NCBI GenBank assembly: GCA_947346365.1
Contig: CANAAV010000001.1
Coordinates: forward strand, 186,001-250,000
Length of the DNA: 64,000 nucleotides
Reading direction: 5' to 3'
Origin: an uncultured Flavonifractor sp.
GTDB taxonomy: Bacteria > Bacillota > Clostridia > Oscillospirales > Oscillospiraceae
Position numbers and translations under genes: made by a program
The notes under the pieces: model-generated
The model's database searches: none
What the model saw: only the letters and a program-made list of their open reading frames with translations
What the model was told of the DNA's origin: nothing
Shown: positions 37,144 to 45,218 of the stretch, piece by piece
How positions within the stretch are numbered: position 1 is the stretch's first letter
Layout: each line of letters starts with the position of its first letter

Positions 37144-37272
37144 ATGCCGGTTTGGGTGAAATTGCGCCGTTCATTCAGGCTGATTTTACACGTGTACCGG
37201 CGTATGGCAAGAAAATGGAACGCCCAGCGGCGGCGCAAGATGATGAGTAAAGGTTCTAAGCACACCCATTGA
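37144..37272 (+). CDS. Possible small basic protein
   Basis: ATG at 37144 opens a 42-residue frame with many Arg and Lys (MPVWVKLRRSFRLILHVYRR at the start) ending at 37272, just before the terminator. The ribosome site GCCGGG is poor. Basic small proteins are common false calls in GC-rich gaps, so this is only a candidate. Confidence 0.3.
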   Translation: MPVWVKLRRSFRLILHVYRRMARKWNAQRRRKMMSKGSKHTH

Positions 37273-37274
37273 TG

Positions 37275-37309
37275 AGCCAAGCGCCCAAGGCTTTGGGCGC
37301 TTGGCTTTT
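37275..37309 (+). terminator. Intrinsic terminator after rpoZ
   Basis: AGCCAAGCGCCCAA (37275-37288), 4-nt loop, TTGGGCGCTTGGCT (37293-37306), then TTT. Perfect 14-bp stem ending only 21 bp before the priA start. Confidence 0.88.
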
Positions 37310-37330
37310 CGGGGGAAAAGGGGGGAGTGG

Positions 37331-39805
37331 ATGGATACGGTCACGGCGGCCAGGATTGCCCTTAAAGCGGCGACCTACGCCATCGACAAGCCTTATGACT
37401 ATGATGTACCCGCACAGCTGCTGCCCCAGCTGCGTCCGGGAATGCGGGTAATTGTCCCCTTCGGAGCGGGCAACCGGCGCACGGAGGGAATTGTATTGGC
37501 TCTTGCAGACAGGTGCCCGCCTGATCCGCGGCGCAAGAGTGTTCTTACAGTGCTGGATGACGCTCCAGTATTAGACCGCCAGGCCCTGCATCTGGCCCTG
37601 TGGATGCGGGAACGGTGGTTTTGCACGGTGTACGATGCCGCCAGGGCTATGCTGCCCGCGGGGCTGTTTTTCTCACTTCAGGACCGATATGTGCTGTGCG
37701 GCGGGGCAGACCGGGAGAGCGCCTATGAGGCGGCGGGCCGCAGCGAGTCCGCCCGGCGGATTTTAGAGCTGATCTTTGCTTCTGGCGGGGCAGAAGTCCA
37801 GCAAATTCGGGAGCTGTTTGGCACGCGGGATCCCAAGCCGGCGCTGAAGCTGCTGACGGACAAGGGAATTGTGCGTCTGGAGACCAGCGCTTCCCGTGGG
37901 GTAGGAGATAAGACCGAGCAGGTGGCCGTTCTGCGTGTCCCGCCGGAGGAGGCCATGGCCCAGGTAATCCACAAGCGGCAGTCCGCTCCTTTGCGGTATG
38001 CGGTGGTAGAGCTCTTGTGCGCGGTGGGCAGCGCCTCCAGTAAGGAAATTTGTTATTTTACCGGGGCTTCCAGCGCTACCCTGCGCGCGCTGGTAAAAAG
38101 CGGCCTGATTGCGTTGGAGCGCCGGGAGGTATTCCGGCGTCCTGTGCCGGAGGCTGTGGAGCGCACCCCTCCGCCGCAGCTCAACGCCGAGCAGCACAGC
38201 GCTTTTCAGGGGCTGAACGCCCTGGCTGCGGCCGGGAAGCCGGCCGCAGCGCTTCTCTATGGCGTTACGGGCAGCGGCAAAACACAGGTGTATATCCGTT
38301 TAATCCATGAAACTCTTGCCAGGGGTCGCACCGCGATGGTATTGGTGCCTGAGATTGCCTTGACGCCCCAGCTTCTGCGCAGTTTTACCGCTCAATTTGG
38401 AGATGAGATTGCCGTATTGCACTCCTCCTTGCGGACAGGGGAGCGCTATGATGAGTGGAAGCGGGTGCGCGCCGGGAAGGCCCGTGTGGTCATTGGTACC
38501 CGGTCCGCCGTCTTCGCCCCGCTGGAAAACCTGGGGCTGATCGTACTGGATGAAGAGCAGGAGTATTCCTATAAATCGGAGAATGTCCCCAGATACCACG
38601 CCAGAGATGTGGCAAAATACCGTTGTACCCAACACAACGCCCTGCTGCTGTTAGGTTCTGCCACACCATCGGTAGAGAGCATGTATTTGGCCCAGTCCGG
38701 TGTGTACCACCTGTTTACCCTTAGGAAGCGCTACAACGAGCGCACGCTGCCCCAGGTGGCTATTGTAGATATGAAGGAAGAATTGCGCGGCGGCAATGGC
38801 AGCAGTATCAGCGCACCTCTGCGGGAAATGCTGGAAGAAAACCTGCTGGCGGGGGAACAAAGCATTTTGTTCCTTAACCGCCGGGGAGCCAACCGCTTGG
38901 TCTCCTGCGGGGAGTGCGGCCAGGCGCCAGTTTGTCCGCGCTGTTCGGTCCATTTGACGTACCACTCGGCTAATGGACGGCTGATGTGCCACTATTGCGG
39001 GCATTCGGAGCGCCTGCCAGACGTGTGTCCGGAGTGCGGCGGCGAGCTGAATTTCATTGGTATTGGTACGCAAAAAGTTCAGGAGGAATTGGCGCAACTG
39101 TTTCCGGGCAGAGAAATTCTGCGCATGGATACAGACACAATTTCCGCGACCCAAAGCCACGAAAAACTCCTCTCACGGTTTGAAAAGGAGCGGACGCCCA
39201 TTCTGGTGGGCACACAGATGGTAGCCAAGGGGCTGGACTTTGAAAACGTGACGCTGGTTGGAGTGGTGGCTGCTGATTTGTCCCTGTATGTGGACGACTA
39301 TCGGGCTGGGGAGCGTACCTTTTCCCTGCTGACTCAGGTGGTAGGCCGCGCGGGCCGGGGGAGCAAGCGGGGGCGGGCGGTCATACAGACCTACACTCCG
39401 GAAAACGATGTAATTCTCTGTGCCGCTAGGCAGGATTATGACAGCTTTTACGCACAGGAAATTACCCTGCGGCAGGTGCGGAGATGTCCGCCATTTCGAG
39501 ATTTATTTGTTATCACAGCGTCCGGCCTGTCAGAGCAGGGGGCCCTCAGCGCGTGTATGCGCCTGCGGCATTCCCTGGAGAGGTGGCTGTGCCAGCCGGT
39601 CTTTCAGAAAGTCGGGGCGCAGCTTTTGGGTCCGGCTCCCGCCGGCGTGGCTAAGGTCAACGACCGCTACCGCTACCGCCTGACCCTGGCCTGCCGCAAC
39701 ACCAGGCCGGTACGGGAAATGGTGTCTTATCTGCTCCGCTGTGCCCAAAAGGACAAGGCAAATCGGGGAATTTCGGTCACCGCGGACGTGAACCCTGTGG
39801 GCTGA
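37331..39805 (+). CDS. priA: Primosomal protein N' (replication restart helicase)
   Basis: 3'-5' helicase that reloads the replisome at collapsed forks. 824 residues from the ATG at 37331 (GGGGGGAG upstream); an earlier in-frame start at 37301 would lie in the terminator. N-terminal 3'-DNA binding domain; Walker A GVTGSGKTQVY near residue 310; Walker B VLDEEQEYSYKSE with Q in place of the usual H, a variant I believe is common in clostridia; eight zinc cysteines from CGECGQAPVCPRCS to CHYCG and CPECGG; C-terminal helicase motifs GTQMVAKGLDF and QVVGRAGRG. First gene of the run to rsgA. Confidence 0.96.
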   Translation: MDTVTAARIALKAATYAIDKPYDYDVPAQLLPQLRPGMRVIVPFGAGNRRTEGIVLALADRCPPDPRRKSVLTVLDDAPVLDRQALHLALWMRERWFCTVYDAARAMLPAGLFFSLQDRYVLCGGADRESAYEAAGRSESARRILELIFASGGAEVQQIRELFGTRDPKPALKLLTDKGIVRLETSASRGVGDKTEQVAVLRVPPEEAMAQVIHKRQSAPLRYAVVELLCAVGSASSKEICYFTGASSATLRALVKSGLIALERREVFRRPVPEAVERTPPPQLNAEQHSAFQGLNALAAAGKPAAALLYGVTGSGKTQVYIRLIHETLARGRTAMVLVPEIALTPQLLRSFTAQFGDEIAVLHSSLRTGERYDEWKRVRAGKARVVIGTRSAVFAPLENLGLIVLDEEQEYSYKSENVPRYHARDVAKYRCTQHNALLLLGSATPSVESMYLAQSGVYHLFTLRKRYNERTLPQVAIVDMKEELRGGNGSSISAPLREMLEENLLAGEQSILFLNRRGANRLVSCGECGQAPVCPRCSVHLTYHSANGRLMCHYCGHSERLPDVCPECGGELNFIGIGTQKVQEELAQLFPGREILRMDTDTISATQSHEKLLSRFEKERTPILVGTQMVAKGLDFENVTLVGVVAADLSLYVDDYRAGERTFSLLTQVVGRAGRGSKRGRAVIQTYTPENDVILCAARQDYDSFYAQEITLRQVRRCPPFRDLFVITASGLSEQGALSACMRLRHSLERWLCQPVFQKVGAQLLGPAPAGVAKVNDRYRYRLTLACRNTRPVREMVSYLLRCAQKDKANRGISVTADVNPVG

Positions 39806-39853
39806 AGAAGCCGCTCTATGATTTTCAGCCGATATATAAGGAGGAATTCAACC

Positions 39854-40396
39854 ATGGCCCTGCGTAAAATTTTAACCGACAGCGACCCCAGCCTGCATAA
39901 ACGCTGCCGTCCGGTGGAACAGTTTGACCAACGGCTGCATAATTTAATTGACGATTTGAAGGAAACCTTGGCCAATGCCGGCGGCGCCGGATTGGCCGCC
40001 CCGCAAGTGGGTATACTGCGCCGTGTGGTGATTGTGGTAGACGCCCAGGATCAGATGCTGGAGCTGGTGAATCCGGAGATCATCCAACAGGATGGAGAAC
40101 AGGATGGATTTGAGGGCTGTCTGTCTGTGCCGGACCGCTGGGGAAAAGTGAAGCGGCCTATGCATGTGGTTGTCCGGGCGCAGGACCGGAACGGGGCGTT
40201 TTTCCAGGTGGAGGGGGAAGAGATGGTTGCCCGCTGCTTCTGCCATGAGGCCGAACACCTGGACGGGCATCTTTTTACCGAGCACACCGACCGGCTTTTT
40301 ACCAATGAGGAATTGGATGAACTTTTAGCGGCGGAGGAAGACGGCGAAGGGCAGGAGAAGCCCCGCCGCCGGAGGCGGAGGGACCGGCAGGAATGA
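39854..40396 (+). CDS. def: Peptide deformylase
   Basis: Removes the N-formyl group from new proteins, using Fe or Zn. 180 residues from the ATG at 39854 (AAGGAGGAATT upstream). Motif I GGAGLAAPQVG, motif II EGCLSVP and motif III CHEAEHLDGHLF give the metal ligands Cys and two His. The tail of about 30 residues is acidic then Arg-rich (PRRRRRRDRQE), not part of the fold. The stop overlaps fmt, its functional partner. Confidence 0.96.
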   Translation: MALRKILTDSDPSLHKRCRPVEQFDQRLHNLIDDLKETLANAGGAGLAAPQVGILRRVVIVVDAQDQMLELVNPEIIQQDGEQDGFEGCLSVPDRWGKVKRPMHVVVRAQDRNGAFFQVEGEEMVARCFCHEAEHLDGHLFTEHTDRLFTNEELDELLAAEEDGEGQEKPRRRRRRDRQE

Positions 40397-41313
40397 GAAT
40401 TTTGTTTATGGGTACGCCGGAATTCGCAGTGCCGTCTCTGGAAGGCCTGATTCAGGCGGGCCATCCGCTCTGCGGCGTATTTACTCAGCCGGATAAGCCC
40501 AAAAACCGGGGAATGAAGCTGCTGCCCACCCCGGTGAAAGTGTGCGCGCAGACCCACGAAATTCCGGTGTATCAGCCTGAGAAGCTGCGGGATGGGGCGG
40601 CGATGGAGATCATACGCACCCTGGCGCCGGAGCTTATTGTAGTGGCGGCATACGGGCGGATTTTGCCCGATGACATTTTAAACTATCCCGCGAAGGGTTG
40701 CGTCAATGTCCACTCTTCTCTGCTACCTCGATACCGGGGGGCGGCCCCCATCAACTGGGCGGTGCTCAACGGCGATACGGTGACAGGCGTGACGATCATG
40801 CACATGGCCTCTGAGCTGGACGCGGGGGATATTATAGCGCAGCGTGCAGCCGACATTGGGCCCGATGAGAACGCCCAGCAGCTCTACGGCCGTCTGGCCG
40901 GACTGGGAGGGGAGTTGCTGGTGGAGACGGTTGCCGCCATAGAGGCGGGTACGGTCGGCCGGACGCCTCAAGACGGCAGAAAAGCCACTCTGGCTCCCAT
41001 GCTGACCCGTGAACTGTCTCCTATGGATTGGAGGCGCACGGCGCAGGAGCTGCACAATCAGGTTCGGGGCCTAGTCCCCTGGCCTGCCGCCACAGCGGAG
41101 TTGGGCGGAAAGCGGTGCAAAATATTTTCTGCGGCTCCGGAGACGGCCGGGACGGATGCCGCGCCCGGCGCGGTGTTGGAGGCAGGGAAGCGGGGAGTTT
41201 TGATAGCCTGCGGCGGAGGAACTGCCCTGCGCATTTTAGAGCTCCAGCCGGACGGCGGCAAACGCATGAAGGCCGCCGATTATCTGCGGGGCCACCCCTT
41301 GCCGCTGGGATAG
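40393..41313 (+). CDS. fmt: Methionyl-tRNA formyltransferase
   Basis: Formylates initiator Met-tRNA with 10-formyl-THF. 306 residues. MRILFMGTPEFAVPSLEGL at the start; SLLPRYRGAAPINWAVLNGD is the catalytic signature with N and H from VNVHSS. ELDAGDII follows, then the C-terminal tRNA-binding domain. ATG overlaps the def stop as ATGA. Confidence 0.97.
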   Translation: MRILFMGTPEFAVPSLEGLIQAGHPLCGVFTQPDKPKNRGMKLLPTPVKVCAQTHEIPVYQPEKLRDGAAMEIIRTLAPELIVVAAYGRILPDDILNYPAKGCVNVHSSLLPRYRGAAPINWAVLNGDTVTGVTIMHMASELDAGDIIAQRAADIGPDENAQQLYGRLAGLGGELLVETVAAIEAGTVGRTPQDGRKATLAPMLTRELSPMDWRRTAQELHNQVRGLVPWPAATAELGGKRCKIFSAAPETAGTDAAPGAVLEAGKRGVLIACGGGTALRILELQPDGGKRMKAADYLRGHPLPLG

Positions 41314-41365
41314 CGGCATAGGGTCAGGAGGGACGCCGCCCGGCGGTTTTGAAAGGAAGACACGC

Positions 41366-42052
41366 ATGTATTACGACTCCTATTATTGGATCCTCTTGGT
41401 TCCCGCTATGCTCATTGCGCTGGTGGCGCAGCTTCGGGTATCCAGCACGTTTAAACGCTATTCTAAGGTTTCTGGGGGCCGGGGATTTACCGGGGCCCAG
41501 GCGGCGGAAGCGGTGCTGCGCTTCCACGGGATATACGATGTAAGAATTGAGCGGATTTCCGGGCATCTGAGCGATCATTATGACCCCAGGGACAACGTGA
41601 TCCGCCTGTCTGACTCAGTCTATGGAGCAAAATCTGTGGCAGCGGTGGGCGTGGCGGCCCATGAGGCTGGCCATGCGGTACAGTATGCGCAGGGTTATGG
41701 CCCCATCCGGGTGCGCGCGGCGATCATTCCGCTGAGCAATATCGGCTCTCAATTGTCTATTGTTTTCATTTTTATTGGCCTTTTCCTCTACTCACAGACG
41801 CTTTTCGGAATTGGAGTCCTGCTCTTTTCCCTGGCTGTGGCGGGACAGTTGATTACCCTTCCGGTGGAATTTAACGCCTCCCGCCGGGCCATCGTGACCC
41901 TAGAGGAAGGGGACTTTTTGGATGCAGAGGAGCTGAAGGGGGCAAAAAAAGTCCTCTCCGCCGCTGCCATGACCTATGTTGCGGCTCTGCTGGTATCCCT
42001 GGCTCAGCTGGCGCGGTTCCTGCTGGCCTTTGGCGGCCGAAGGAGGGATTAA
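41366..42052 (+). CDS. Neutral zinc metallopeptidase, YugP family
   Basis: Membrane peptidase of the YugP family; substrate unknown. 228 residues. Zinc motif AAHEAGHAVQYAQGY near residue 100, then about three membrane segments (131-160, 165-185, 200-220), with one at the N terminus (6-22). ATG with AAAGGAAG. In clostridia it is often placed between fmt and rsmB as here. rsmB starts two bases after its stop. Confidence 0.9.
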   Translation: MYYDSYYWILLVPAMLIALVAQLRVSSTFKRYSKVSGGRGFTGAQAAEAVLRFHGIYDVRIERISGHLSDHYDPRDNVIRLSDSVYGAKSVAAVGVAAHEAGHAVQYAQGYGPIRVRAAIIPLSNIGSQLSIVFIFIGLFLYSQTLFGIGVLLFSLAVAGQLITLPVEFNASRRAIVTLEEGDFLDAEELKGAKKVLSAAAMTYVAALLVSLAQLARFLLAFGGRRRD

Positions 42053-42053
42053 G

Positions 42054-43379
42054 GTGGGAGCTTCGGCCCGTGAAGTGGCGCTGCGGGCCCTTACCGCCTG
42101 CGCGCGGCAGGGAGCCTGGTCCGACGGTTTTTTGAAAAAAGCTCTGCGGGAGGCTAAATTAGACGGGCGGGATGCGGCACTGGCCACCCGGCTGTGCTTC
42201 GGGACCCTGCAAAACCGGTTATTGCTGGATTTTTATTTGGCCGGACTGTGCACGGTGAAGCTGGAGCGGCTGGAAGAACCAGTGTTGGAATGCCTGCGCT
42301 TGGGCGCTTATCAGATCCTCTATTTGGACAGGGTTCCCGACCGGGCGGCGGTTTGTGAAGCAGTCGCCCTGACTCGTAAGGTTTCCAAGCACCCGAAAGC
42401 ACCGGGGCTGGTCAACGGAGTGCTGCGGAATCTCTCGCGGCAGAGGGAAGCTCTGCCGGAGCCTCCTGACGACGCCACCCGGTACAGCCACCCTACCTGG
42501 CTGGCGGCGGCTTTTGCCGCCCGGTTGGGCAAAGAAGGGGCCGCCGCCCTTATGGAGGCGGACAACAGCCAGCCGGCGGCCTGCGCCCAGGTAAATACCT
42601 ACCGCTTCACGGCAGAACAAGTCCGGATGGAATTAGAGGCCTGCGGGGTGGAGGTGCAGCTTCACCCTTGGATGGCGGATTGCCTTTTACTGCGCAGCAC
42701 AGGAGACTTAGAGCGGCTGGAGCCCTTTCAAAAGGGAGCCTTCTACATTCAAGACCCGGCGGCTAAGCTGGCCGTACTGGCGGCGGAGCCTAGAGCTGGT
42801 ATGCGGGTATTGGATGCTTGCGCTGCGCCTGGTGGAAAATCCTTTGCCGCCGCGATTGCCATGAAAAATATGGGACACATCATTTCCTGTGACATCCATC
42901 CGCACAAGCAGCAGCTGATCACAGCGGGAGCCTTGCGCCTAGGTTTGGACTGCATACAGGCCAATGTTTGGGACGCAAAAGTATGTAAAGTAAGTTTCCT
43001 TAACGAATTTGATCTCGTAATTGTGGATGTGCCCTGCTCAGGGCTGGGGATTATCCGAAAAAAACCGGATATCCGTTATAAGGAACCGACGCCGCTGAAA
43101 AACCTGCCGGACGTGCAGAAGGCAATTTTAGAAAACACGTGCCGCTATGTGAAACCGGGCGGACGGCTGCTCTATGCCACCTGCACCCTGTTGGAGCGAG
43201 AAAATGAAACGATTGTGACAGAATTTTTAGACAAGCATAAAAACTTTATAGCAGAGGAATTCCAACTGCCACCGCCAATAGGGACAGCAAAAGACGGGAT
43301 ATTGACACTTTGGCCCCACATCCACGGCACCGATGGCTTTTTTATGGCCCGGCTGCGGAGGAAAGAGCATGATGACTGA
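42054..43379 (+). CDS. rsmB: 16S rRNA (cytosine(967)-C(5))-methyltransferase
   Basis: Methylates C967 of 16S rRNA with SAM. 441 residues from the GTG at 42054 (AGGAGGG six bases before). N-terminal NusB-like domain (SAREVALRALTACARQGAW to about 140), then the methyltransferase with VLDACAAPGGKSFAAA, DVPCSGLGIIRKKPDIR and YATCTL; the catalytic cysteines are those of PC and TC. The stop lies within the rlmN start, so they are coupled. Confidence 0.95.
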   Translation: MGASAREVALRALTACARQGAWSDGFLKKALREAKLDGRDAALATRLCFGTLQNRLLLDFYLAGLCTVKLERLEEPVLECLRLGAYQILYLDRVPDRAAVCEAVALTRKVSKHPKAPGLVNGVLRNLSRQREALPEPPDDATRYSHPTWLAAAFAARLGKEGAAALMEADNSQPAACAQVNTYRFTAEQVRMELEACGVEVQLHPWMADCLLLRSTGDLERLEPFQKGAFYIQDPAAKLAVLAAEPRAGMRVLDACAAPGGKSFAAAIAMKNMGHIISCDIHPHKQQLITAGALRLGLDCIQANVWDAKVCKVSFLNEFDLVIVDVPCSGLGIIRKKPDIRYKEPTPLKNLPDVQKAILENTCRYVKPGGRLLYATCTLLERENETIVTEFLDKHKNFIAEEFQLPPPIGTAKDGILTLWPHIHGTDGFFMARLRRKEHDD

Positions 43380-44499
43380 TCTTAAATCGATGAATTTGAC
43401 GGAGATGAGCGCTTTTTTCCATGCCATGGGGGAACCTGCCTTTCGGGCTAAGCAGGTTTTTCAGTGGCTCCACCGGGGGGCGCGGTCTTTTCAGGAGATG
43501 ACAAACCTGTCAAAGCCGCTGCGGGAAAAGCTGGAGCAAAGCTGCGTCATCACTGTCCCGGCAGTAGAGCGCAGACAGGTGGACACAAAGGACGGGACGG
43601 TAAAATACCTTTGGCGCCTGGGGGACGAAAGCTGTATTGAAACGGTTTTGATGCGCTACCATCATGGGAATACTGTATGCATCTCCTCACAGGTAGGCTG
43701 CCGGATGGGCTGCGCTTTCTGCGCTTCTACCCTGGGCGGGAAGGTCCGGGATCTGACGCCGGCGGAAATGCTGGATCAGGTGCTGTTCACGCAGCTGGAC
43801 TCCGGTGCGGCGGTCAGCAACATTGTGCTCATGGGAATTGGCGAGCCGCTGGACAATTTTGACGCTGTGTTGCGCTTTTTGGGGTTAGTCAATGATCCGC
43901 AGGGATTGAAGATCGGGATGCGGCACATTTCACTGTCCACCTGCGGCCTTGTCGAAAAAATTGACAAGCTGGCCCAACATCGGTTACAATTGACCTTGTC
44001 GGTATCTCTTCATGCGCCCGACGATGAGACCCGCTCCCGGCTGATGCCGGTAAACCGGACGGTGGGAGTAGAGCGGCTGTTGGATGCCTGCCGCCGGTAT
44101 TTTGAGGACACCGGGCGGCGCATCTCTTATGAATATGCCCTGATTGACGGGGTGAACGACGCCGACTGGCAGGCGGATATGCTGGCCCGTCACCTGAAAG
44201 GGACGGGCAGTCATGTGAACCTGATTCCGCTCAACCATGTGCAGGAAAGTCCGCTAAAGCCCAGCCGCCGGGTGGCAGAATTTCAAAAACGCCTGACAGG
44301 GCAGGGAATCACCGCTACCGTCAGGCGGAAGCTGGGGGGAGAGATCGACGCCTCCTGCGGACAGCTGCGGCGCAGGGCGATGGAGACGGCGGGGGGAGCC
44401 GCTGTCCGTGCAGAAACCGGTTTGATGGATATGTGCCGCCCTAAGCGGCGCGGGAAAGAAGGCGATTCATATGATACATGTGTGGGGAGTGACAGATAA
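43369..44499 (+). CDS. rlmN: Dual-specificity rRNA/tRNA methyltransferase RlmN (radical SAM)
   Basis: Adds C2-methyl to A2503 of 23S rRNA and A37 of some tRNAs. 376 residues from the ATG at 43369 (the ATG at 43372 is an alternative). Radical SAM cluster motif CRMGCAFCAST; VLMGIGEPLDNFDAVL and SLHAPDDETR follow; the methyl-carrying cysteine pair should include the one in ASCGQLRR. The last 25 residues overlap the phosphatase gene start at 44471 and look like frame run-on. Confidence 0.95.
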   Translation: MMTDLKSMNLTEMSAFFHAMGEPAFRAKQVFQWLHRGARSFQEMTNLSKPLREKLEQSCVITVPAVERRQVDTKDGTVKYLWRLGDESCIETVLMRYHHGNTVCISSQVGCRMGCAFCASTLGGKVRDLTPAEMLDQVLFTQLDSGAAVSNIVLMGIGEPLDNFDAVLRFLGLVNDPQGLKIGMRHISLSTCGLVEKIDKLAQHRLQLTLSVSLHAPDDETRSRLMPVNRTVGVERLLDACRRYFEDTGRRISYEYALIDGVNDADWQADMLARHLKGTGSHVNLIPLNHVQESPLKPSRRVAEFQKRLTGQGITATVRRKLGGEIDASCGQLRRRAMETAGGAAVRAETGLMDMCRPKRRGKEGDSYDTCVGSDR

Positions 44500-45202
44500 A
44501 GGCGAGGTACGCCCCCAAAACCAGGATGGGTTTTACTTAGAGCTGTTTTCTGAGGATTCTGCTGTCGGTGTGGTGTGCGACGGCATGGGGGGCGCCCGGG
44601 CGGGCAATATTGCAAGCCTGATTGCGGTGGAGACTTTTGTGGATGTTGTCCAGAGTCTGCGGGAGGAGCTGGAGGAGGAGCCGCAAGCTGTTCTGAACCG
44701 TGCGGCGGCGCAGGCCAACAGCGCGGTGTACAGCAGGGCGGAGACGGACCCGGACTGCCGGGGCATGGGAACGACGATGGTTGCCGCACTGGTCTTGGGC
44801 CGCACAGCGCACCTGCTGAATATTGGAGACAGCCGGTGTTATCACATCAGCGGCGAGGGCATCCGGCGGGTTACCCGGGATCACTCGGTGGTGGAGGATA
44901 TGGTAGCGCGGGGGGATATCACGCCGGAAGAAGCACGCAACCACCCCAGGAAGAACTTGATTACCCGCGCCTTGGGGGCGGAAGGGCAGGTAAAGGCGGA
45001 TTTGTACAGGCAGGAGCTGACGGCGGGGGATTTCCTGCTGCTGTGCTCGGATGGGCTGAGCAATATCGTCACAGATCAGGAGCTGCTCTACGAAGTTCTC
45101 TACGGCGGCGTACCGGAAGAGTGCTGCAAGCGCCTGCTGAACATCGCCCTGTCCCGAGGGGCGCCGGACAATGTGACCGCCGTCCTGATGGAAATCCTGT
45201 AA
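44471..45202 (+). CDS. prpC: PP2C family protein phosphatase (PrpC/Stp)
   Basis: Mn-dependent Ser/Thr phosphatase that reverses the PASTA kinase encoded next. 243 residues. Metal-binding residues sit in NQDGFYLE, VCDGMGGARAGNIAS, LLCSDGLSNIV and APDNVTAVLM; IGDSRCYHI and RDHSVVEDMVARG are further family marks. ATG overlaps the end of rlmN by about 29 bp, so expression is coupled to the translation-related run. Confidence 0.95.
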   Translation: MIHVWGVTDKGEVRPQNQDGFYLELFSEDSAVGVVCDGMGGARAGNIASLIAVETFVDVVQSLREELEEEPQAVLNRAAAQANSAVYSRAETDPDCRGMGTTMVAALVLGRTAHLLNIGDSRCYHISGEGIRRVTRDHSVVEDMVARGDITPEEARNHPRKNLITRALGAEGQVKADLYRQELTAGDFLLLCSDGLSNIVTDQELLYEVLYGGVPEECCKRLLNIALSRGAPDNVTAVLMEIL

Positions 45203-45218
45203 AAGGGGGTAATGAACT

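Noticed and set aside
38530..38580. PriA Walker B with Q instead of H as an inactivating change
   Set aside because: All other helicase and zinc motifs are intact, and DEEQ appears to be a normal variant in clostridial PriA.
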